Below are positions 16,601-20,051 of a stretch of DNA of 20,051 nucleotides, piece after piece (position 1 is the first letter of the stretch; each line of letters begins with the position of its first letter). Source of the DNA: a virus; the IMG/VR virus record IMGVR_UViG_3300020160_002022, positions 1-20,051 of that record. One strand, given 5' to 3'. The notes below the pieces were generated by a model. The model saw only the letters and a list, made by a program, of their open reading frames with translations, was not told where the DNA came from and ran no database searches. The position numbers and the translations under genes were made by a program.

Positions 16601-19259
16601 CAATGAACTGATTGTTGGCAGAGACGGCGGAATTTATCGCTATGGCGGAATGAACGATGACATTATTGATACGTTCACCAAAAGCAGAAAGCCTATTGAT
16701 GCGTCAATAAATCAACTGGACAAGGATTCTAGTTATACGGTGTCACCGGACGGAAGTCGTCGTGGCCTCGTCCCAGGACTTACTCAACTCCTTGAACGTG
16801 ATGCGCGTAGGGTAAAACTAAGTTCCGCAGAGACATCTACGATAAAGAATCTAGCAAAGGCATATTCCGCCTCGTCTGCGGACGAGATTGTCCCCATTGA
16901 CCCAATAAGGGCTCACTCCATTGCTAAGAAACTGTTTGCCAACCAAGAGGCTGCTGCTGCCATAAATATCATTGATGCCCTTGAGGACTCTAGGAGCGCA
17001 CGTCTTTTGCCAGAAGGAATAGCCCCCATGTATCGCGGGCTTCCAAAAACTCCTGCTAGCAATATCAGTATCGTTGTAGACAACAATGACGCTGGAATAG
17101 TTCGCGAAGAATTGGCAGACTTGAAAAAGCGTTTTGCCAATAATCGTGAGGTTGCTTCGGCACTAGATGTGTACGACAAACTTATTGCTGCGGGCCAGAG
17201 CGGCGGACTTAAGACCGCGTTCAGTATGTCCCCAGCAGAATATGAGTTTATTCGCGATGGCGTCAGGACTCTACGTTCGTCCAATATGAGTAATGGGGTA
17301 GCGAGTATTGCCCTACTTGACCATGCGGCATCATCTCCAAAATTGAAATTTGATGCAACCAATTTCCCTCAAACCAATGGGACCGACGTTGGGTCGCTAT
17401 TCAACTCGGGAGCACCCTACTCGCTCAATAAAGAGCGCCGTCAAGAATTGCTCGACTGGGCCAAAGAGTCAAATATGAAGGTTGCCCAATCATTGGCTGA
17501 TGAAAAGTTTAAGACAATAGCCACATGGAAGTCTCTTGAGGCCCTGAGGGAATTCTCTATGCCTACACGTTCGGCGGTTGGTCCATCGGCGGCAAAGAAG
17601 GGCAGCAAGGAAGTCGGCACGCCATTCGCAGAGATGGCACCACCTGATTATGCCGATATGGCACCGCTAGACAAGTTGTCTTGGATTAAGGAAAACATAG
17701 TTCAAGAAGGCGGCAATAAGGGCTTGCGCAGAGATGAGGGCATTAAGCAGGCAAAAGAAATAATGGATGCCGTCAACGTTATCCAGGACAATCTGAATCG
17801 TCGTGAGAATTATGAAAACGTAATTTACGGCAATGGCTCTGGCACGGCTGCTACCCCCAATTTTGCAAAATCATGGAGTTCACTCTCGACGGGAACAAGG
17901 TCAATTCTTGACGACGAGTCAAGAAGCGTCTATTCCAATGACTTCCGTAATCTCAATAACTCTCAGGCTGCGGATATTGTTCGTCGCCTACGACCCGAAT
18001 CGGATAAAAGGCGAACTGGGGTTTATGAAATACCCGAAAACGACCTCAGCCTAATATGGGATGATGTTATGACCTCAAGTCAACAACTACTTGATGCCAT
18101 TGATAAGCGACGTGAACTCGGACTTGAAGATGAAGTGTTGGATGTCCCAAGAGTCCCCGCTCGCGAGTCACGAGTGCAACCCCCCAAGGCCCCCGGTCTC
18201 GGCGGGATGCAATTACCGATGTCTATTAGTGGACCTGAAAAGACAACTCAGACAAGGACCCCTGACTCACCTTCAAACCCAACGGCAGCAAAAGTTCGCA
18301 GACAACGCATTGCTTCTGGAATAAGCGATGCCGTCAAGGAATATCAAGACAAACTTGATTCTGTTTACTCTAATAGGTATGAAGATAATCGCCATTCACA
18401 GGTATGGAAAGATATAGATAAGTTATTTGCAGGCGATAATGGCGCTGGTGTTGATTTTGGCATTGGGAATATAGATGATGCTATTGACATTCTGGATGAC
18501 TACCTAACCAGCGATTTTGTTATGGACGCCGTAGATGGTAAGCCCAACGGGTTTGCTCCACGCGCATCGGTAATTGCCAAAAAATATGTACAAGAGAGCA
18601 TAGAGAGAGCGTCGGGCACTCGTGACTACTTGAATAAGTTGCGCAACGAATTAATGACTGATGAATTTATCAACAAAACACCTGGTCGAGGCGCATCGCT
18701 GGTTCGTACTATGCCAGAGGCAGATACTCCCCCGCAGACTCGGTACGTTCCAAAAATACGTGGACGAACAATTGATTCATACTTTGCTGCTCGCAAAAAT
18801 GAACTTTTATTGAGTACTCGCTCTACTCGGTCCTCGGTCAAAGAGGGTAGAGCAGAGATACGAGCAGAGCGTACAAAATTCAATGAACTCCTTAACTCAT
18901 TAGACAGGGAAATAAGTAAAGCCGATGACCCTCGTCATGTGGCAGCATTGAAAACTTTGAAAACAACCTTGACTCGCCAGAAGTCAGGCAAGTTGAGCGA
19001 CAAGAGAACTAACGCTGGAGCACTGTATTTAACGCAAGATGAAATTGATGACATTATTGAAGCACTTTATGTTGCTCTAGATAGACAGGTCGAGCGAGGC
19101 AGCGAGGCCAGGATTGCGTTATTTGGAGAAATGGCTGAACTTATGGCCAAGGCTGCTATGGCTACTTTCATCAACAAGACTTCAGAACCAGTCAACTCAC
19201 GGACGGTCACCAAGATAAATGAGAACGGCGAAGAGGTTGAGATAGCGCTGAATGATTAG
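10653..19259 (+). CDS. Giant multidomain protein with Thr-Arg-Ser linkers, probable virion polyprotein (2868 aa)
   Basis: A single uninterrupted 8.6 kb frame, TTG start two bases after the protease stop with no own ribosome site, so probably translated by coupling. The protein is hydrophilic, with no signal peptide or membrane segment seen. In order: an N-terminal region with a DxDxDG loop (residues 45-50); a 147-554 segment with two TGVW(D/N)G repeats (202, 389); cassette A (554-865); a Nudix domain (about 965-1130, box 1023-1048); cassette B (1160-1471), a paralogue of A; short basic linkers (1502-1682); a KTSC-like segment (about 1970-2030); and helical C-terminal parts. Twelve xTRS linkers (residues 144, 554, 865, 1160, 1471, 1502, 1563, 1682, 1934, 2304, 2414, 2721) divide these parts. 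It sits where scaffold or capsid genes usually follow the protease. I infer a packaged polyprotein, possibly cleaved at the linkers; an uncut internal or injected polyvalent protein is the main alternative. Confidence 0.85.
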   Translation: MPDFTELGLNAESKALGGKIGQRIGGGLRAAPPGMSFVDVTGRVDADNDGIVFEGLPLERPIIPRFTVPTNLARSISKLTEGDALDIEKQRRAGNSQISFDENKLRSIVETVSGDADSLGSANTRTRLSKRSTIERPSSGDTPGTRSKIVSQWLDVTSYESFGESGRELGSTFGRVDLEKLQKVLQGEQSALSKTIDEWQKTGVWNGETNGVAMPRVYNPKKGITTNLSVEELEPYKDEMGSRFNNYLSQVEKQLQHVNDRLANLDRMENDGDIAHVNAVSILDLPNLKDLAERGKKIRTSRGADREWSLTEADPDATWLVHTGVPILENDVLDPSFTLPKGGDGTYMRQSMDTQRLNGYTRNSIISRYEEAERNFNAYQLALKEYDETGVWDGPKLATNTRVPDRDRGRKEYQTYVEGQDDAKINPEYLRNIARGYIDDGQRVMARYEYAYPLAKAGKEHLSYSHASFGPSRGYVRNDFPTSKTYLVRIPNEEIVEGFPSQEFQIFDARTPIASFEVPNQFNLPNMTEAEDASIALFEEAAQKHISSNRLVSSTRSSRSNLSLRSRFEPTEAMKEKKIRNAERYEAVLRWKEQHAEDMLELNSELASVIAQAKAAVQDVDKSKLKKIFGSLMPESEVEELTSNLAKRFDLLNKSLRENRRPLYGLFDSSTNEVLLNILQNFVPESPERDRTIKQLKKVIADRSKSSRPRLGGEERILANDFISPDEFIDSGWWGAWLYPDGRIYPVEGHQNEHLYEDAFDDGLVRLIFNPDAGLTVVSTGASDDQLNVVVQLATLARGKELIFHHEGNEAIKDFGPEAITTGELDLFSKPAPEKIKKFIQTLDYSKTPEFIPTWLRREKTPLLSTRSRTRTTQAVDGEIPRRNRIARGRRGELTQEEDIAEGLAEIEEGRQASPWERYSILQSDDGVYYADRISPKDVSRMRAGKLKPPVYPFFAPRGGGSNQETGEGYYFSVTGQKFNGRYGASGALVRRRRGRFGEYEYLLARRAPWMSSGGGQWSFPGGVHKDKDSSEIPMETAVTEFREEVGGDLEGLTPVYSYRDQRAPDWAYDTHVYEVGRRDLSDINVLDGENTEVQWFTANEIMGLNKNGELLHSFGLVAPEIFTNSGDDSLIRREPGGLGRMFGKLRGGQRESGEMALMSTRSSRPLSPTEDRRLAVKALDLRQRFEALIKEMRDERIAKNAALLNIVDDITKLVDGGSLTKNELETIRHISARADNPLYSPSLTRDVLLIRLQQDILQVSRERELTEDETNLLSIISNQIERKFKDTEPTRRSVEVRPLQMEFITPEEFADSGFAGAWLYPDGTVYPVINEHADEHDIINSFDDGIVRLRLSHENLTRYRDEREGAQWNQIKPYMGVEYGNRQFTDEQLQALERIYVRRKAGILSYSIHDEEEMDFARRTGQMKIAKKDKAVTLGTLDARERSAVGDTIRGQMGDASPPVPRSEGYAYVSTRSSSSINLSEPDMGSDGDIEDVATESGLMSTRSRRGKNRKKWNVTGDKKVTGDMKKLTPEQVRLEQEQKRRAARIPGKRKDGPSSREWLNVTRSAVAPGANAKEQYINSLSATRAGGELKVIGRPLSSQNANGTVSYISFGGDIKPGDILPNNFMQSLGSQGESRYSVASVQRMRDGVSKLALRDLMTGKAIASVISDDQQILDANRPASTRSGRVKIPAVWRDTVEDFRAGLTDAIVMRVRNAMQEREDVGNELSQLDAQFDANNQEWPTSEMEYRAEFLDDARLAITREVEEMLAAVQHLVREERQAALTAASFKKAKKRASIYEDRYEKFELEPEDWADVLSLLEYDPTLERALFDTGPQGMSRQVGMNRTSASQLADELNKLTEYIGYIETLEVDSIINGRDIDEEDSSFIDRSASEILENAILSVRRKKKLADAKKAIINTTATELDERAVLAISPSTRSVASPRITSKATVKMGNDLRNSEQLFPGRASKFSNSNVSFVAYDGNRNELIVGRDGGIYRYGGMNDDIIDTFTKSRKPIDASINQLDKDSSYTVSPDGSRRGLVPGLTQLLERDARRVKLSSAETSTIKNLAKAYSASSADEIVPIDPIRAHSIAKKLFANQEAAAAINIIDALEDSRSARLLPEGIAPMYRGLPKTPASNISIVVDNNDAGIVREELADLKKRFANNREVASALDVYDKLIAAGQSGGLKTAFSMSPAEYEFIRDGVRTLRSSNMSNGVASIALLDHAASSPKLKFDATNFPQTNGTDVGSLFNSGAPYSLNKERRQELLDWAKESNMKVAQSLADEKFKTIATWKSLEALREFSMPTRSAVGPSAAKKGSKEVGTPFAEMAPPDYADMAPLDKLSWIKENIVQEGGNKGLRRDEGIKQAKEIMDAVNVIQDNLNRRENYENVIYGNGSGTAATPNFAKSWSSLSTGTRSILDDESRSVYSNDFRNLNNSQAADIVRRLRPESDKRRTGVYEIPENDLSLIWDDVMTSSQQLLDAIDKRRELGLEDEVLDVPRVPARESRVQPPKAPGLGGMQLPMSISGPEKTTQTRTPDSPSNPTAAKVRRQRIASGISDAVKEYQDKLDSVYSNRYEDNRHSQVWKDIDKLFAGDNGAGVDFGIGNIDDAIDILDDYLTSDFVMDAVDGKPNGFAPRASVIAKKYVQESIERASGTRDYLNKLRNELMTDEFINKTPGRGASLVRTMPEADTPPQTRYVPKIRGRTIDSYFAARKNELLLSTRSTRSSVKEGRAEIRAERTKFNELLNSLDREISKADDPRHVAALKTLKTTLTRQKSGKLSDKRTNAGALYLTQDEIDDIIEALYVALDRQVERGSEARIALFGEMAELMAKAAMATFINKTSEPVNSRTVTKINENGEEVEIALND
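12312..13244 (+). repeat. Cassette A of the giant protein (311 residues)
   Basis: Runs from the STRS linker at residue 554 to the one at 865. The first 150 residues are helical and charged. Then follows FISPDEFIDSGWWGAWLYPD starting at residue 722, YPVEGHQNEH, FDDGLVRLIF and, near 785-812, DDQL...KELIFHHEGNE. Cassette B repeats the same order and length, so the two arose by duplication. I do not recognise the domain. Confidence 0.8.
13245..14129 (+). other. Nudix hydrolase segment of the giant protein
   Basis: This segment lies between the STRS linkers at residues 865 and 1160. It holds a Nudix fold: GASGALVRRRRGRFGEYEYL, then GGGQWSFPGGV and the box G1023-x8-E1032-x7-T-E1041-F-R-E1044-E1045-V-G-G, followed by THVYEVGRR and TEVQWFTANEI. 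Nudix enzymes cut nucleoside diphosphates linked to another group (NAD, ADP-ribose, Ap4A, dNTPs, capped RNA). The metal-binding glutamates are present, but the usual Arg of the REUxEE motif is Thr and the first loop is about three residues longer, so activity is probable but not certain. The substrate cannot be told from sequence. If the flanking linkers are cut, it would be released as a protein of about 290 residues. Confidence 0.8.
14130..15062 (+). repeat. Cassette B of the giant protein (311 residues)
   Basis: Runs from STRS at residue 1160 to STRS at 1471, exactly as long as cassette A. After a helical first half it has FITPEEFADSGFAGAWLYPD from residue 1304, YPVINEHADEH, FDDGIVRLRL and, near 1390-1416, DEQL...ILSYSIHDEEE, matching cassette A position by position. 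The first halves have diverged more than the FIxPxEF domain. Confidence 0.8.
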
Positions 19260-19277
19260 TAAAAGTTGCAGAAATGG

Positions 19278-19415
19278 CAGCATATAATTGCTGTATACTC
19301 TAAACCCAGAAGACAATTTTATATTTAACCTTTCCACTGGGGAGTCGTCATTGCGACTACTATCTCATTGGAGCAGAACAGTACGCTGTGGTCCAACCTA
19401 CAAGGAGTCGCAACA
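19278..19415 (+). promoter_or_regulatory. Leader region with hairpins and -10-like boxes
   Basis: The 156-base gap after the giant gene is the longest on this strand and is densely patterned. TATAAT (19283-19288) is an exact -10 consensus and forms the loop of a perfect CAGCA/TGCTG hairpin (19278-19293); TATACT follows at 19294-19299. No matching -35 is seen at the usual distance. Further on, AGTCG/CGACT (19343-19347, 19354-19358) can pair around a TTG, and GGAGTCG occurs twice (19341-19347, 19404-19410), each time next to a possible start codon. It probably gives the next gene separate, strong or regulated expression. Confidence 0.5.
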
Positions 19416-19419
19416 ATGA
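19351..19419 (+). CDS. Possible 22-residue leader peptide, overlapping the next start
   Basis: A short frame starts with TTG at 19351, six bases after a strong GGGGAG ribosome site (19339-19344). It encodes 22 residues (LRLLSHWSRTVRCGPTYKES, then two Gln) and stops with TGA at 19417-19419. That stop overlaps the next gene's ATG as ATGA, the usual arrangement for translational coupling. The start codon lies in the loop of a small hairpin. It may be a regulatory leader or chance. A rival reading is that the ribosome site serves an upstream in-frame extension of the next gene from a rare ATT at 19350. Confidence 0.3.
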   Translation: MRLLSHWSRTVRCGPTYKESQQ

Positions 19420-20051
19420 GTTATCAGCAAAAGGCAATCGTAAAAATTGATAGTGATGGTGCGGTTGCTAAGTGCGCCAAGGGCCTAGCAGGCACCGAGT
19501 GCGGCTACAAGGCTGGCGCCAAGGTGTGCGGCAAGTGTGGCGCAATGGCCGTCGAGGTCAAGATGGTGCCCGTCAACGAGATGGCAGAAGCCCCAGAAGA
19601 CGAATTATCCGAAGAGGAATATAAGCAGATGATGCGAATGCGTCGTGCCAACAAGGAAATGGGCATGGCTATGGACGAAGACATGGAAGACGAAGAGGAT
19701 TCTGCAGTCTCCAACTATCTTGAGCCCATGAAAAAAGGCGGAATGCTTATGCCAATGCCCGCCGATGAAATGATGGACGAAGAAGAAGAAAAAATGGCCA
19801 TGGCTTACGAAAAAATGATGCGTATGCGTAAGGGTATGGGCATGGGTATGGGCGAAGAAGAAATGATGGACGACGACGAAGAAGTTATGGCCACCCCCAA
19901 GGGCATGCGCTGGGGTAAGCGTATGACGTCCTATAAAGAAGAAGACGAAGAAATGATGGAGGGTGACGAGGACGAAGAAATGATGGAAGACGAGGAAGAC
20001 GAGGACGAAATGATGCCCATGCGCCCCGCTGCTTCTGGAATGGCCCCCGAC
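19416..20051 (+). CDS. Met/Asp/Glu-rich protein with N-terminal Cys4 zinc-ribbon-like motif (partial, at least 212 aa)
   Basis: An open frame from ATG 19416 (AAGGAG eight bases upstream) to the window end with no stop. Residues 1-46 contain Cys20, Cys29, Cys38 and Cys41 (C-x8-C-x8-CGKC), a zinc-ribbon-like spacing. From about residue 55 the sequence is extreme in composition: runs of Asp/Glu mixed with Met pairs (EEYKQMMRMRR, DEMMDEEEEKMAMAYEKMMRM, KGMGMGMG, DEDEEMMEDEEDEDEMMPM). It has no hydrophobic core that I can see. Its place after protease and giant gene and its acidic, probably flexible nature would fit a scaffold, or the N-terminal scaffolding part of a capsid precursor whose fold lies beyond the window. 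Neither is shown by motif. Confidence 0.8.
   Translation, partial: MSYQQKAIVKIDSDGAVAKCAKGLAGTECGYKAGAKVCGKCGAMAVEVKMVPVNEMAEAPEDELSEEEYKQMMRMRRANKEMGMAMDEDMEDEEDSAVSNYLEPMKKGGMLMPMPADEMMDEEEEKMAMAYEKMMRMRKGMGMGMGEEEMMDDDEEVMATPKGMRWGKRMTSYKEEDEEMMEGDEDEEMMEDEEDEDEMMPMRPAASGMAPD

Larger units (their letters stand above)
11082..18836 (+). repeat. Recurring Ser-Thr-Arg-Ser linker motif in the giant protein
   Basis: Twelve linkers with core TRS occur at nt 11082 (GTRS), 12312, 13245, 14130, 15063, 15156 (all STRS), 15339 (VTRS), 15696, 16452 (STRS), 17562 (PTRS), 17892 (GTRS) and 18813 (STRS, followed at once by a further TRS). Most STRS sites follow a hydrophobic residue (LLSTRS, LMSTRS, YVSTRS) and precede Ser/Arg/Gly-rich stretches. 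The eight STRS copies use eight different codon spellings, so they are conserved at protein level. From composition I would expect roughly one TRS by chance in a protein this size. None is seen in the portal or protease. Confidence 0.85.

Noticed and set aside
10653-19259. Giant protein as a tape measure or RTX-type adhesin
   Set aside because: No membrane segments, no long continuous coiled coil and no regular glycine-aspartate repeats are seen. The gene lies in the head module directly after the protease, and no tail genes are near.

Overview
The window looks like part of a tailed double-stranded DNA phage (Caudoviricetes) genome with an HK97-type head module. The evidence is a large terminase, an HK97-family portal, a prohead protease with a clear His/Ser pair, and a phage-style recombination set (Rad52-like annealing protein, Cas4/RecB-like nuclease, RuvC-like resolvase, HNH nuclease, ParB-like protein). 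The set of small genes and their order resemble phages of Actinobacteria, and the moderate GC content would suit a freshwater or marine actinobacterial host. That host assignment is inference from memory of such genomes. No integrase, repressor, tRNA or CRISPR array is visible, and coding density is very high.

Left part (1-6864): a small zinc-ribbon gene lies on the + strand, and everything else is on the minus strand. Reading in the minus direction from 6852: terminase large subunit, an unknown 161-residue protein, a Rad52-family annealing protein, a Cas4/RecB-like nuclease, an unknown 169-residue protein joined by an ATGA overlap, and an HNH nuclease. Next comes a separate unit with its own candidate promoter (2522-2550), one virion-like beta-rich gene (2072-2473) and a clear intrinsic terminator (1962-1986). 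After it come RuvC-like, coiled-coil and ParB-like genes. The terminase is therefore grouped with recombination genes and diverges from the portal.

Right part (6929-20051, + strand): a small membrane protein, the portal (with a Met-Pro-Gly-rich insert), the prohead protease (with a long C-terminal extension), one 8.6 kb gene for a 2868-residue protein, and the start of a Met/Asp/Glu-rich gene with a Cys4 zinc-ribbon-like N-terminus. That last gene runs off the window. A major capsid gene is not recognisable where it would usually follow the protease.

The most interesting object is the giant protein. It is built of distinct segments separated by 12 recurring linkers with the core Thr-Arg-Ser, mostly Ser-Thr-Arg-Ser after a hydrophobic residue. 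The eight STRS sites are all spelled with different codons, so the motif is conserved as protein and is not a DNA repeat. The linkers bracket a complete Nudix domain, two paralogous cassettes whose bounding linkers are each 311 residues apart, a KTSC-like segment and other unknown parts. The simplest hypothesis is a virion polyprotein cut at these linkers, perhaps by the adjacent prohead protease, to release a set of enzymes or internal proteins. This is inference and needs mass-spectrometric or cleavage evidence.
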